Shown here in pieces: positions 18,365 through 27,300 of a stretch of DNA of 64,000 nucleotides; positions within the stretch are counted from its first letter, which is position 1, and the number at the start of each line of letters is the position of its first letter. The notes below the pieces were generated by a model. That model was not told the DNA's origin. It did not search any database and saw only the letters and a program-made list of their open reading frames with translations. Source of the DNA: Limivicinus sp963617275 (GTDB lineage: Bacteria > Bacillota > Clostridia > Oscillospirales > Oscillospiraceae); NCBI GenBank assembly GCA_963617275.1, contig CAVENX010000033.1, positions 1 through 64,000 of the forward strand, given 5' to 3'. Both the position numbers and the translations under genes were made by a program.

Positions 18365-19315
18365 TCACACCTCTTTCAGCAGTTCTTTTGCCGTGCGGCA
18401 GAATACGGCGGGTTTTTCATGGTGTATATCGTGGCCGCAGCGGATATCGACGCGGCGGCAGTTTTTTATAAGTCTTTCCACACGTGCGGCGTCTTCATCG
18501 GAATTTGCCGCCCACAGTACACCGTCTCTGCCGTAGCGGGTCGCGGCTTTCATGTAGATAACGGGGCAGTCGATCTCTTTGAGCAGCCGCTCCTGCTCCA
18601 CGCCGTCAAACCATGTTCCGTTATAGAATGCCTCTGCAAAGAGCATGTCAAAACTGTCGATATATTCAAGCCCATGCATCGCGTTTTTCGGTACGCTCTT
18701 CAATTTTACCGGCTGACCGGGGTTTTCGGCGATGAAATCCTTCGCTTCTTTATAGAGCTTCTCGGCAAGCTTTCCGCCCAACATATTGTAGATATAGCTG
18801 TGCTTTATATAATATGGGAGGTAATCCTTTTCCTCGGTCTGGTTTAGGAAGCCGTGGTTGACCGCAAAGCTGTCCTTCCATACGAAAGTGTTTTCCATCT
18901 CCGGCGGCTGAACCTTAAAAAACGGAGGGTCTTCCAGCAAAACCGCTTTTACAAGACTTTTTTCATGCCCCGCAGCATATGCGGCAATTATCGCGCCGGA
19001 GGAATGACCGCTCAGGAAGCACGCCCCTGTCACACTGCGGATAAAATCGCATACGGCGTCGCCTATGGCGCGGCAGGTATAGCTCTGTACATCCCGGCTG
19101 CTCTCCCCGTGACCGGGGCAGTCAAGCGCATAGACAGTGAAGCTCTCCGAAAGCTCCGGCAGGACGCGCCCATAATCGAGGCGGCACATACTCTGACCGT
19201 GGATAAGCACAAGCGGCGGTTTCCCATCCTCCGTTTTAAGATAGTGCAGGCGTATGCCGCTTTTGCATACGTGATCCAGTTCACGCGTTATTATCTCTTT
19301 TTTTCCGAACAACAT
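18365..19315 (-). CDS. Alpha/beta hydrolase
   Basis: 316 residues from the ATG at 19315 (AAGGAG at the right spacing). The longer frame to 19438 runs through a hairpin-rich repeat and is rejected. Fold markers are the oxyanion LVLIHGQS, the nucleophile elbow LSGHSSGAII, and a C-terminal CGHDIHHEKP that supplies the histidine. It resembles small esterase/lipase or haloalkane-dehalogenase-like enzymes; the substrate is unknown. It is upstream of and cotranscribed with nagA. Confidence 0.82.
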   Translation of the reverse strand: MLFGKKEIITRELDHVCKSGIRLHYLKTEDGKPPLVLIHGQSMCRLDYGRVLPELSESFTVYALDCPGHGESSRDVQSYTCRAIGDAVCDFIRSVTGACFLSGHSSGAIIAAYAAGHEKSLVKAVLLEDPPFFKVQPPEMENTFVWKDSFAVNHGFLNQTEEKDYLPYYIKHSYIYNMLGGKLAEKLYKEAKDFIAENPGQPVKLKSVPKNAMHGLEYIDSFDMLFAEAFYNGTWFDGVEQERLLKEIDCPVIYMKAATRYGRDGVLWAANSDEDAARVERLIKNCRRVDIRCGHDIHHEKPAVFCRTAKELLKEV

Positions 19316-19339
19316 ACCGTTCTCCTTGCTTTGGTTATG

Positions 19340-19512
19340 AAAGAAACAAACTCCTTTCACAGAATGCTGCACTGCGCTCTGTGCCTCGGTTGTCTGCTGT
19401 AAGCAGACAGCCGAACAAAAGTTTTCTCCGGCGTACACGCCGCCGGAGAAAACGATCAGAACTATTTTTTGCCTGCGGGCAAAAAACTCTGCGAGACTTT
19501 TTTAAACTGATT
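19340..19512 (-). repeat. Hairpin-rich dispersed repeat, family 2, copy 1
   Basis: Read on the minus strand this block matches 45218-45365 over most of its length: CTCGCAGAGTTTTTTGCCCG, then a large hairpin centred on CTCCGGCGG/CCGGAG, then GAGGCACAGAGCG-AGTGCA. The stem in between differs completely from the other copy but is again a hairpin (GTCTGC...GCAGAC). It begins directly at the lipoprotein stop codon and ends before the ribosome site of the alpha/beta hydrolase. Nothing here looks coding. Confidence 0.7.
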
Positions 19513-19513
19513 T

Positions 19514-20599
19514 TTACGCTATTCTGGTGAGCTGCGGCATGTAAATCTGCGACTCGAGAGTACCGATGATCACGGTTGCCTGCTCTGCTGGGATGACCGA
19601 TTCGGCAGTCATGGAGCCGCTTTCAAAATAGTACCACACCGCGGCAGCGTTTTCGTCAAGGTCGCTCCTGAGGGTCATATTCGTAAGGAGCATACTGCCG
19701 CTGACGGACAGAACATCATAATTGCTGTACGCCGCGCCTGAGGAGCCTTCATTGAGAACGGTTCCGTCAGTGCGCAGGTAGTAGCGGTTGCGCGCGCTGC
19801 TCATGCAGATATTGACAGGCTGGTCGTTCACGAGAGTGCATATCTCAAAAATGATATTGCCATTATTGTTGCCGCTTCCCGTCCCGGCGACGATTATCTC
19901 CTGCACGCCGTTGCCGTCAAGGTCGATAAGCGCATAGCCGACGTGGGCGCTGTATGCCGCCATTTCGCTGTAACCGGATACATAGGCCGCCTGTTCGTTG
20001 ACGCCGGAAGCATATGCGTTCCTGTACTTCTCGACCACCTGGGCATAGCCGGTGGCAAGCTTCTGCACGGTTATCTTCGCAGGCGACGTGGTGACGGAGC
20101 CGCTCGCGTTCGAAAATACGCCGACTACGCTCCAGCCGTCGAGGCTTTCCGGAACATTGCTTACGGCTATCGTATCGTTCTGGAGATCTTCAAGCTTTAG
20201 CCCAGGGTTTGCCGCCATTGCCTCCGCGGCGGAGTATGCGTTGCCGGCAGGATCCCTCAGCTCCCATGTGAGAGTGTCGGCATTGTCCGCATGGGCGATG
20301 AACCATGTCTTTCCGCCCGCACCGAGAGTTTCACCGGTGGGATTCTTCGTGATATTTATGCTCGGCACCGGAGTCGGTGTGGGCGCCTGGGTAGGCGTGG
20401 GTGTCGGCACGGGTGTCGGCGTAGGGGCAGGCGTGGGAGTGGGAGTCGGCGTCGGTTCCGGCGTGGAAGTCGGTGCAGGCGTAGGCTCGGCAGTCACTTC
20501 GGGGGTGGCTTCGGGTTCCGCGTCCTTGCCGCCGCAGGCACACAGAGAAAGCGTAAGTACCGCTATCATCAATAATGCAATAATCTTTTTCATCTTCAT
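19514..20599 (-). CDS. Lipoprotein with Pro/Thr-rich linker
   Basis: 361 residues (359 if the second ATG at 20593, better spaced from GGAAAGG, is used). A lipoprotein signal peptide ends in the lipobox LSLCAC, so the protein is anchored outside the membrane. Residues ~30-80 are a PT/PTP repeat tract, a wall-spanning linker. Residues ~85-170 form a possible Ig-like domain, and residues ~185-360 a globular domain with a DLDGNGVQE calcium-type loop, as seen in VCBS/EF-hand-like surface modules. Function unknown. Confidence 0.8.
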   Translation of the reverse strand: MKMKKIIALLMIAVLTLSLCACGGKDAEPEATPEVTAEPTPAPTSTPEPTPTPTPTPAPTPTPVPTPTPTQAPTPTPVPSINITKNPTGETLGAGGKTWFIAHADNADTLTWELRDPAGNAYSAAEAMAANPGLKLEDLQNDTIAVSNVPESLDGWSVVGVFSNASGSVTTSPAKITVQKLATGYAQVVEKYRNAYASGVNEQAAYVSGYSEMAAYSAHVGYALIDLDGNGVQEIIVAGTGSGNNNGNIIFEICTLVNDQPVNICMSSARNRYYLRTDGTVLNEGSSGAAYSNYDVLSVSGSMLLTNMTLRSDLDENAAAVWYYFESGSMTAESVIPAEQATVIIGTLESQIYMPQLTRIA

Positions 20600-20656
20600 T
20601 TCCTTTCCAAGAAAGCATGGATGCGCCCAAGCGGTACATGACCGTACAAAGCAGGC

Positions 20657-20701
20657 GGCATCTTGTTAACATATTATAGTTAACAAGATGCCGTTAGTCA
20701 A
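20657..20701 (-). promoter_or_regulatory. Promoter with palindromic operator for the lipoprotein gene
   Basis: On the minus strand TTGACT (20701-20696), 17 nt, TATAAT (20678-20673), giving transcription from about 20665. A perfect inverted repeat with 14-bp arms (GGCATCTTGTTAAC / GTTAACAAGATGCC, 8-bp centre) at 20657-20692 is centred on the -10 box. There is no T run after it, so it looks like an operator, not a terminator. Confidence 0.7.
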
Positions 20702-20727
20702 GCCGAAATAATTACTGTTTGAACGAT

Positions 20728-23346
20728 TTATATTTTTTCGTGCGTACCGTAGTAGGCGTTGAGGTACATCTGTCTGATCTCCGATACCAGAGGATAGCGG
20801 GGATTTGCACCGGTGCACTGATCGTCAAAGGCGTTGATGCTCATCTCGTCAAGCGTCTCAAGGAACGCCTTTTCATCGGGCACGTAGTCACGGATGGTCG
20901 GCTTGATACCGACGGATACTTTCAGCGTGTTGACAGCCTCGATAAGCTTCTCAAGCTTCTCCTCATTGGTCTTGCCGCCGAGATTGAGCGCGTCGGCGAT
21001 CTGCGCGTATCTTTCAAGGGTGTGCGGGTGATCATACTGCGGGAAAGTACCCATTCTGACGGGCGCGGTCGCGGCGTTGAAGCGGAGAACCTCCTCAAGC
21101 ATAAGCGCGTTTGCGACGCCGTGCTGTACATGGTGGAACGCGCCGAGCTTATGCGCCATGGAGTGGCACACGCCAAGGAAGGCGTTTGCGAAAGCCATAC
21201 CGGCCATTGTCGCGGCGTTGGCCATTTTTTCTCTGGCTTCCATATCGGTAGTGCCGTTGGCATAGGCTCTGGGCAAGTACTCGAAAATGATCCTCAGCGC
21301 CGAGATCGCCATACCGTCGGAATAGTCTGTCGCCATCATGGAGGCGTAGGCTTCAAGCGCATGGGAAACGGCGTCGATACCGGAGGAAGCGGTCAGCCCC
21401 TTGGGAGCCGTCATGTGCAGATCGGGGTCGATTATTGCCATTTTCGGCATAAGCTCATAGTCGGCAAGGGGATATTTTATGCCGGTCTTTTCGTCGGTGA
21501 TAACGGCAAAGGGCGTTACCTCGGAGCCGGTGCCGGCGGTAGTGGGGATAGCGATGAAATATGCCTTGTCGCCCATGTGCGGGAACTCGTAAATACGCTT
21601 GCGTATGTCGCTGAAGCGCATTGCCATATCGTTGAAATCGGCGTCGGGATGCTCATAGAGCACCCACATTATCTTACCGGCGTCCATTGCGGAGCCGCCG
21701 CCCATGGAAATGATGACGTCGGGGTGGAACGCCTGCATCTGAGCGGCGCCCTCTCTTGCACAGGCAAGCGTGGGGTCGGGCGTTACGCCGAAGAACACGG
21801 TGTAGGTTATGCCAAGCTCATCGAGCTTATCGGTAACGGGCTTCAGTGCGCCGCTTGTATACGTATGATGTCCGGTGACAATGAACGCACGCTTTTTGTT
21901 GTAGACATGCTTCAGCTCATTGAGTGCAATGGGCAGGCAGCCGGGCTTGATATACACCTTCTCGGGGGAGCGGAACCACAGCATATTCTCTCTCCTTTCC
22001 GCAACGGTCTTGATATTGAGAAGCTGCTTGACGGAAACATTCTCGCTGACGGCATTGCCGCCCCATGAGCCGCAGCCCAGAGTGAGAGACGGAGTGAGCA
22101 TGAAGTTGTATATATCGCCCAAACCGCCCTGTGCGGCGGGAGTGTTTACAAGGATACGGCAGGTGTTCATCTTCTCGGAGAAGTAATTGAGCTTTTCCTG
22201 CTCTGTAACGGTGTTGAGATACACGGCGGAGGTATGTCCGCGTCCGCCGAGCTGTATAAGCTCATACGCCTTATCTACCGCTTCACGGAAGTTGGCGACC
22301 CTGTACATGCCAAGGACCGGGGAAAGCTTTTCGTGCGAGAAAGGCTCTTCAAGGCCGGTGGATTCCACCTCGCCGATGAGTATCTTTGTGGTTTCGGGGA
22401 CGGTCACGCCTGCAAGAGCCGCGATATACGGTGCGGATTTGCCGACGATCTCGGCGTTGACGGAGCCGTTGACTATTACGGTCTTGCCGACTTTCTCCCG
22501 CTCCTCGCCGTTGAGGAAGAAGCAGCCGCGCTTTTCAAACTCCGCCTTGACCTGCCCATAAATTGCCTCCGGCACGATAACCGACTGCTCTGAGGCGCAG
22601 ATCATGCCGTTGTCGAACACCTTGGAGTGGACGATGGAATTGACGGCAAGAAGGATGTCTGCGGATTCGTCAATGACGGCGGGGGTGTTGCCCGCGCCGA
22701 CGCCGACAGCGGGAGTGCCGGAAGAGTATGCCGCGTGAACCATATTGGGGCCGCCCGTTGCAAGGATAAGGTCGGAGTTTTCCATAAGACGCCTTGTAAG
22801 GTCGCGTGCGGGAACATCTATCCAGCCGATGATGTCCTCGGGTGCACCGGCGGCGACGGCGGCTTCAAGCACGACCCTCGCGGCCTCCACAGTGGACTTC
22901 TTCGCCCTGTGGTGCGGGCTTACGATAATGCCGTTTCTGGTCTTGAGCGCCATAAGGCATTTGAAGATCGCAGTGGATGTGGGGTTAGTCGTCGGAACTA
23001 TGGCGCAGATAAGGCCGACAGGCTCGGCTATCTTGCGGATACCGAACTGTCTGTCATCCTCAATGACGCCGCAGGTCTTTACATCACGGTATGCGTTGTA
23101 AATATATTCGCTGGCGAAATGGTTCTTTATGGTCTTATCCTCCATAATGCCCATGCCGGTCTCCTCGACTGCCATTTTTGCAAGAGGAATACGCTTCATA
23201 TTTGCGGCGATCGCCGCTTCAAAAAATATTTTGTCAACCTGCTCCTGCGTGTAGGTTGCATATATCTGCTGCGCTTTTCTGACGCGTTCTATAAGCTCAT
23301 CGACTTTCTCGACCGTATCTACCAACTGAGTCTGTTTGTTTTTCAT
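20728..23346 (-). CDS. adhE: Bifunctional acetaldehyde-CoA/alcohol dehydrogenase AdhE
   Basis: 872 residues, full length for AdhE. The N-terminal half (to about residue 440) is a CoA-acylating aldehyde dehydrogenase with the catalytic cysteine in NGMICASEQSVIV. The C-terminal half is an iron-dependent alcohol dehydrogenase with GGGSAMDAGK and the iron-binding HSMAHKLGAFHHVQHG. It reduces acetyl-CoA through acetaldehyde to ethanol, regenerating NAD+ in fermentation, and usually assembles into spirosomes. The ATG at 23346 has GGAGG; the extension to 23454 is leader. It has its own promoter and is monocistronic. Confidence 0.97.
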   Translation of the reverse strand: MKNKQTQLVDTVEKVDELIERVRKAQQIYATYTQEQVDKIFFEAAIAANMKRIPLAKMAVEETGMGIMEDKTIKNHFASEYIYNAYRDVKTCGVIEDDRQFGIRKIAEPVGLICAIVPTTNPTSTAIFKCLMALKTRNGIIVSPHHRAKKSTVEAARVVLEAAVAAGAPEDIIGWIDVPARDLTRRLMENSDLILATGGPNMVHAAYSSGTPAVGVGAGNTPAVIDESADILLAVNSIVHSKVFDNGMICASEQSVIVPEAIYGQVKAEFEKRGCFFLNGEEREKVGKTVIVNGSVNAEIVGKSAPYIAALAGVTVPETTKILIGEVESTGLEEPFSHEKLSPVLGMYRVANFREAVDKAYELIQLGGRGHTSAVYLNTVTEQEKLNYFSEKMNTCRILVNTPAAQGGLGDIYNFMLTPSLTLGCGSWGGNAVSENVSVKQLLNIKTVAERRENMLWFRSPEKVYIKPGCLPIALNELKHVYNKKRAFIVTGHHTYTSGALKPVTDKLDELGITYTVFFGVTPDPTLACAREGAAQMQAFHPDVIISMGGGSAMDAGKIMWVLYEHPDADFNDMAMRFSDIRKRIYEFPHMGDKAYFIAIPTTAGTGSEVTPFAVITDEKTGIKYPLADYELMPKMAIIDPDLHMTAPKGLTASSGIDAVSHALEAYASMMATDYSDGMAISALRIIFEYLPRAYANGTTDMEAREKMANAATMAGMAFANAFLGVCHSMAHKLGAFHHVQHGVANALMLEEVLRFNAATAPVRMGTFPQYDHPHTLERYAQIADALNLGGKTNEEKLEKLIEAVNTLKVSVGIKPTIRDYVPDEKAFLETLDEMSINAFDDQCTGANPRYPLVSEIRQMYLNAYYGTHEKI

Positions 23347-23733
23347 AAAAACCTCCATCGAATACGGGAACTTCCCGCGCGTTTGACGTCCGATCAACAT
23401 ATCGTTTCCGGATAAGCCCCGCTTCATAGGACAGGCGGAACACATCGCCGGCATTTTATGTTATGCCCCGTTCGGTTTTGCCCGATTCATTGTTAATCTT
23501 TTGTCTATTGGGATTATATGTTATTGTCAAACGCTTGTCAAACATTATTTGTTAAAAAAATATCCTTTTCAGCAATTTTGTATACTCGCACAAATCTGAT
23601 ATTTTTTTAGCAAACTCTGCCCCGGATTTTTATGTATTTTTCTCCCCGCTCTACGCTCTTAGTTTCTCTAATCCGCTATCCGCTGATCCATGCTGCCTCC
23701 GCAAAAATCTCGTTTCACAGTCTTTAAGCATCA
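23347..23733 (-). promoter_or_regulatory. adhE promoter and 160-nt leader
   Basis: The minus strand carries TTGACA (23541-23536), a 17-nt spacer and TATAAT (23518-23513), so the leader before adhE is about 160 nt. Two TTGTTAA half-sites of the kind bound by the redox repressor Rex lie at 23490-23496 and 23549-23555, but neither forms the full inverted repeat TTGTTAA-N4-TTAACAA. The stretch 23560-23733 shows no gene. Confidence 0.7.
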
Positions 23734-24441
23734 TCAGCCGCAGACACCGTTCAAGCTGTATTTTCTGACCCATTGGTCCAGAAACCGCATCTGTTCCTCG
23801 GTATGGAACCAATGCTCCCCATCAGGCATAACTGTCAGATCAGCATGATGCCGCTCGGCAAATGCGGATACCGTTTCTATCGACGTCAGGTGATCACGCT
23901 CACCGTACAGAATACAGGTGGGAACATTCCAGATGATCGGGTGTTCGCGCACATAACACAGATAATCCCAAGACAGTGTTTCTCCGAAATCTGTGGGAAT
24001 CTTCCGTTTCTCTGCAAGCTCCCGTTCTGTCACACTTGACCATTGCATCATATCGCAAACCAGCTTTTCCATGTCTACAACGGGTGAGATGAAATAGGCC
24101 CGGTCAACCAGCGTTTCATCCAGCGAGGATAGCGCAAAGAAGGCGCCGATACTGTTGGCTATCAGGGTAAGATGCCTGCATCGCTTTCTCTGCCCGGCAA
24201 AAAATGCAAAAAATTCTTTCTTTGCTTCCCAAGGCGTTTGGGAACGGTAATCAAAACCGATAACTTCATTATCAGGAAAGAGCGTTTTATAATGCTCGGC
24301 TTCCTGTGCCGAACCACCCTTTCCATGAACATATACTGTTAAATCTTGCATTGTATCCTTATAGATGTCCCAAGGCAGTCCGTTCTGCGCAGACAGTTCC
24401 GGCGCCGTTTCCGCTGCCCGTTCTTTTATGCCTTCCGTCAT
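23734..24441 (-). CDS. Alpha/beta hydrolase
   Basis: 235 residues from the ATG at 24441 with AAGGAGGG; the extension to 24480 is operator DNA. It shows the alpha/beta fold: VYVHGKGGSAQEAEHY, nucleophile elbow LIANSIGAFFAL, acid loop YGERDHLT and histidine loop DGEHWFHTEEQ. It resembles peptidase- or esterase-type small hydrolases; the substrate is unknown. Its promoter carries a double TetR-type palindrome, so expression is probably induced by a ligand. Confidence 0.82.
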   Translation of the reverse strand: MTEGIKERAAETAPELSAQNGLPWDIYKDTMQDLTVYVHGKGGSAQEAEHYKTLFPDNEVIGFDYRSQTPWEAKKEFFAFFAGQRKRCRHLTLIANSIGAFFALSSLDETLVDRAYFISPVVDMEKLVCDMMQWSSVTERELAEKRKIPTDFGETLSWDYLCYVREHPIIWNVPTCILYGERDHLTSIETVSAFAERHHADLTVMPDGEHWFHTEEQMRFLDQWVRKYSLNGVCG

Positions 24442-24460
24442 GATTTCCCTCCTTATCGCA

Positions 24461-24509
24461 GTAACCGCTCGGTAACTCATAATATAGTTACCGGGCGGTT
24501 ACTTGTCAA
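24461..24509 (-). promoter_or_regulatory. Promoter with paired TetR-type operators
   Basis: On the minus strand TTGACA (24509-24504), 17-nt spacer, TATATT (24486-24481). Two near-palindromes of the form GTAACCG-N2-CGGTTAC occupy 24487-24502 (between -35 and -10) and 24461-24476 (around the start point). The two 16-bp arms are inverted repeats of one another with one mismatch. This form and placement are typical of TetR-family repressors. Confidence 0.75.
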
Positions 24510-24634
24510 GAGGGTAAAACAAACATTCTCTGGTGCTGCTTGCCGATTTCAATGGAGTCCGTGATACTCATTCCGGAAATATGCACGTCCTTTTCCCGCT
24601 CATAGTCCTTGAAGACCGTCTCAAGCATAAGCAT
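24506..24634 (-). CDS. Small open frame or gene remnant, 42 residues
   Basis: Begins MLMLETVFKDYEREKDVHIS with a GAGGAG site 7 nt before the ATG at 24634, 22 nt after the stop of the ATC-hydrolase-like gene. The frame ends inside the -35 box of the next gene. No family is recognised; it could be a truncated protein or a chance frame. Confidence 0.3.
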   Translation of the reverse strand: MLMLETVFKDYEREKDVHISGMSITDSIEIGKQHQRMFVLPS

Positions 24635-24656
24635 ACGCAAGCTCCTCTGCCATCGC

Positions 24657-25259
24657 CTATATATCGCTGCGTTTCAGGCAAAAATCACAGCAATCTCCGC
24701 CGCGTCCGAGCGTTTTTGTCCGGTGCCAGATAAGCTTCGGATGCAGTCCGTCATAGGTAATGTCGTCGCTGTCACAGAAGCAATGGCACAGCTCCGGACA
24801 GCCATATTTCACACAGGTGTCGTTATACGGGCATTTAGTCATGTCAATGCGCCACACGCCGCCGGTCACCTGTATCTCGTCGGCGGCAAAGCCCGCCGTT
24901 GTCCCGAACAGCTTCGGCGTCTGCTTTGCAAAGATTCCCGGCACCTTCTTATAAAAGCCCGGAATACGCATCAGCTTGAGAAAAATCTTTTTCAAACGCC
25001 ATGCCTTACGCTCGACATAGGCGTGAACGGTCTCAAGCGCTTCCTCCTTCGGCATGACGGATTGCATCGTTTCATAGGCTGCGATCCCCGGCAGTATCTG
25101 GTTTTCCAGATGCCGCCGCTTTTCTTTTGAAGCGCCGGAGTTCTCGGCGCGCAGCTGCGCCAGCCGTTTTTCAAAGGCGGCGTTTATCTCCGCCTCCCGT
25201 GCCGGAAAGCGGCTGTGTACAGTCTCCCGGAAAGCCGGGATCAGATAGCTTTCTCCCAT
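24657..25259 (-). CDS. L-2-amino-thiazoline-4-carboxylic acid hydrolase-like protein
   Basis: 200 residues from the ATG at 25259 with AGGAGGG. The cysteine-rich C-terminal part (residues ~140-195) with CPYNDTCVKYGCPELC, CDSDD and GRGGDCCDFC matches the ATC-hydrolase family, named for an enzyme of bacterial L-cysteine synthesis from thiazolines. Most members are uncharacterised and the real substrate may differ. It is 16 nt after the paralogue at 25276-25914 in the same operon. Confidence 0.72.
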   Translation of the reverse strand: MGESYLIPAFRETVHSRFPAREAEINAAFEKRLAQLRAENSGASKEKRRHLENQILPGIAAYETMQSVMPKEEALETVHAYVERKAWRLKKIFLKLMRIPGFYKKVPGIFAKQTPKLFGTTAGFAADEIQVTGGVWRIDMTKCPYNDTCVKYGCPELCHCFCDSDDITYDGLHPKLIWHRTKTLGRGGDCCDFCLKRSDI

Positions 25260-25275
25260 GACTCTTCCCTCCTGA

Positions 25276-25914
25276 TCATTCACGCGCTTTTTTCTTATAC
25301 CCGCAGTCGCAGTACGGCCCGCCGGAAGCAAGTGTGTATTCGCGCACAAAGTCCGTCGCGCCGCCCGCCTCGCTCATTGTGTAGTCCAGACGGCACAGAG
25401 CCGGTGTCAGATCGTAGAGTCCGTACTGCCGCATCAGCGTACATATGCCGCACTTTGTAAACCTGCCCTCATAGCCGCTGTTGTCCGGATACTCGTAAAA
25501 GTCCATGTTCCACGAATACGGGTTTCTGTCGGCGGCTTTCAGCGCCGCAGTCGCCTTCATTCCGGCAATATCCTTTTCAGTAAACTTTGATCTCCCGCTC
25601 TTCCGGCAGAACCACTTCATCGGCTTTGTCATCATCGCCTTGGCATAATACTCCGTCAGCGGCGCGACCTCCGGACGGCGCGGCATGGAAAGGATAAACG
25701 CCGTGACCATGGCACAGTTTACGATGTTCATTTTGAAGCGATCCGTTTTTTCAAATTCAGGCAGAGCGGCGATGATCTCCTTGTACTTCGGTTTTGCGCT
25801 TTCCGTGATAGAATTTGCCTCAGCCGCGTCATAGCCAAGCACGGCGGTCAGCTGCTTTCTGAACGAGCCTGCAAACAGCGCCCACATTCCCATGGGCATA
25901 CCCATATATTTCAT
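25276..25914 (-). CDS. ATC-hydrolase-like paralogue
   Basis: 212 residues from the ATG at 25914 (GGAGAG upstream). The C-terminal part contains FTKCGICTLMRQYGLYDL, ALCRLDYTMSEAGG and GGPYCDCGYKK, the same cysteine layout as the adjacent gene, so the two are probably divergent paralogues acting together or on related substrates. The N-terminal 120 residues are helical and variable. No signal peptide. Confidence 0.68.
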   Translation of the reverse strand: MKYMGMPMGMWALFAGSFRKQLTAVLGYDAAEANSITESAKPKYKEIIAALPEFEKTDRFKMNIVNCAMVTAFILSMPRRPEVAPLTEYYAKAMMTKPMKWFCRKSGRSKFTEKDIAGMKATAALKAADRNPYSWNMDFYEYPDNSGYEGRFTKCGICTLMRQYGLYDLTPALCRLDYTMSEAGGATDFVREYTLASGGPYCDCGYKKKARE

Positions 25915-25975
25915 TTCACTCTCTCCTTCCGACCGGAACAGCATATAGTGCTTCACAGCCGTATCATGTTTTCAG

Positions 25976-26027
25976 TTAGAGTATGCTAACCTGTGTACTG
26001 CCAAAAAGCCGCGGAATGGCGGCTTTT
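25976..26027 (-). terminator. Terminator of the WYL gene and possible operator
   Basis: Stem AAAAGCCGC / GCGGCTTTTT-type hairpin at 26003-26027, with a T run when read on the minus strand, downstream of the WYL regulator. Just beyond it, 25976-25991 is the palindrome GTTAGAGTATGCTAAC upstream of the ATC-hydrolase operon, a possible operator. No clear promoter was resolved in 25957-26179. Confidence 0.55.
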
Positions 26028-26179
26028 CAGTAAGCGCTCTGATACATTTTGCAGTCAGATGATAGCAACATTTTGCATTAAAGTCAAGCCAAAAGCGCCG
26101 AATATTTTCAAAATCTCCGATATATGTTCGAAGTTTTTTACTTTGCCATAGATTGGTTCATTCCCTGATGCTTCTGATC

Positions 26180-27169
26180 TTATGAATTATACATTTCGGA
26201 CAATGCCAAAAGTCTTTGTCTGTATTCTTCCCGAACACTATCCGGAGACAGAATTTTCACTTCGGTTCCAAAGCCGAACAACCATGAGAAAAATCTCGGA
26301 GACACTGCCACATCGACGCTCACGATAAAGTGGTTTTCATCTGATGGCAGTATTGTTATGTCTCTTCCGAAGCGGTCTATGACAGAGCCTGCAAGACGGT
26401 TTTCAAATTGCAGTCTGACCGTATGCATATCACCGGTAAACATGCCGAATACCTTCTTGGAGTATTGCGGCATATCGACTTTTTTAAATTCGTCCTTTCC
26501 ATCTCTTGGCCGGTCAAGAGCGGATATCTCGGTCATTTTATCCACACGGTAATGTTTGAGCTTTTCTGCCGCTGCATCATATCCGAGCATATAATAGTTT
26601 TCATCATCCCACATCAGCGAAAATGGACTGATCTCATACCATGCACCGTCTTTGCGGAATCTGCGTTCCTTGGTTACGGTGTAATCAAAATACCGGAAGC
26701 GAACGGCTCTATTCTGAGTAATGGCGTTTGAGATTTCATCAACATTATAATAGACGCTTTCGTTCATGCTCTTTACGCGATTACGGACATATACCTGACG
26801 CTGCAGCAGCCGTGCATCATATACGCTGGCCAGACTTTCAAGTTTTTTTATAAGGTCAAACGTCTTTTTCTCCGTAATAAATTTTGAGGACTGAACGCTG
26901 TCAACAAGCAGTTTAAGCTCTGGAATCTCAAAATCCCGGCTGCCAATGTAATATCCGGTAGTCTTCCCGCGGATGGCAACAACATCCAGCCCAAAGCGGC
27001 GAAGAGCTTCCACATCGTCATATAAGGTTTTCCGTTCGGCCTTGATATCATTACAGGCAAGCTCGTCTATCATCTGCTGAACGGTCAGAGGATGGTTTTC
27101 ATCGGACTTTTCCAAAAGGAACTGCATTAAATACAAAAGCTTCAGCTTCTGATTAGCGGATCTCGGCAT
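26180..27169 (-). CDS. WYL-domain transcriptional regulator
   Basis: 329 residues from an ATG with GGGAGG. Residues 1-75 form an HTH_11-type winged helix (LLYLMQFLLEKSDENHPLTV...TLYDDVEALRRFGL). Residues ~140-215 form the WYL domain, with the WYEISPFSLMWDDENYYMLG stretch and RHYRVDKM-like arginine region. The C-terminal WCX part follows. WYL proteins sense nucleic acid or small ligands and often control DNA repair or defence genes. It transcribes towards the ATC-hydrolase pair. Confidence 0.88.
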   Translation of the reverse strand: MPRSANQKLKLLYLMQFLLEKSDENHPLTVQQMIDELACNDIKAERKTLYDDVEALRRFGLDVVAIRGKTTGYYIGSRDFEIPELKLLVDSVQSSKFITEKKTFDLIKKLESLASVYDARLLQRQVYVRNRVKSMNESVYYNVDEISNAITQNRAVRFRYFDYTVTKERRFRKDGAWYEISPFSLMWDDENYYMLGYDAAAEKLKHYRVDKMTEISALDRPRDGKDEFKKVDMPQYSKKVFGMFTGDMHTVRLQFENRLAGSVIDRFGRDITILPSDENHFIVSVDVAVSPRFFSWLFGFGTEVKILSPDSVREEYRQRLLALSEMYNS

Positions 27170-27300
27170 AATAACCTCCCGTCATATTACCACCAGTTGA
27201 CAAGAACACAAAGCCCCGGAAATGCGCACTGTCAGATCGGGCGCGTACCACTGCCGCGCATCAAGGATAAGAAAAGATATCAAAAGGCCGTTGTCAGCGC

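Noticed and set aside
20370..20520. GGGCGTGGGTGTCGG-type tract considered as a minisatellite
   Set aside because: It encodes the Pro/Thr linker of the lipoprotein in frame and is explained by that.
20657..20692. Palindrome considered as the adhE terminator
   Set aside because: No T run on the adhE strand, and it overlaps a well-formed promoter for the next gene.
20719..22068. Plus-strand frame antisense to adhE, His- and Gly-rich
   Set aside because: The adhE iron site and catalytic segments lie on the other strand; the His/Gly composition mirrors them.
23490..23555. Full Rex operator at adhE
   Set aside because: Only separated half-sites are present, not the TTGTTAA-N4-TTAACAA palindrome.
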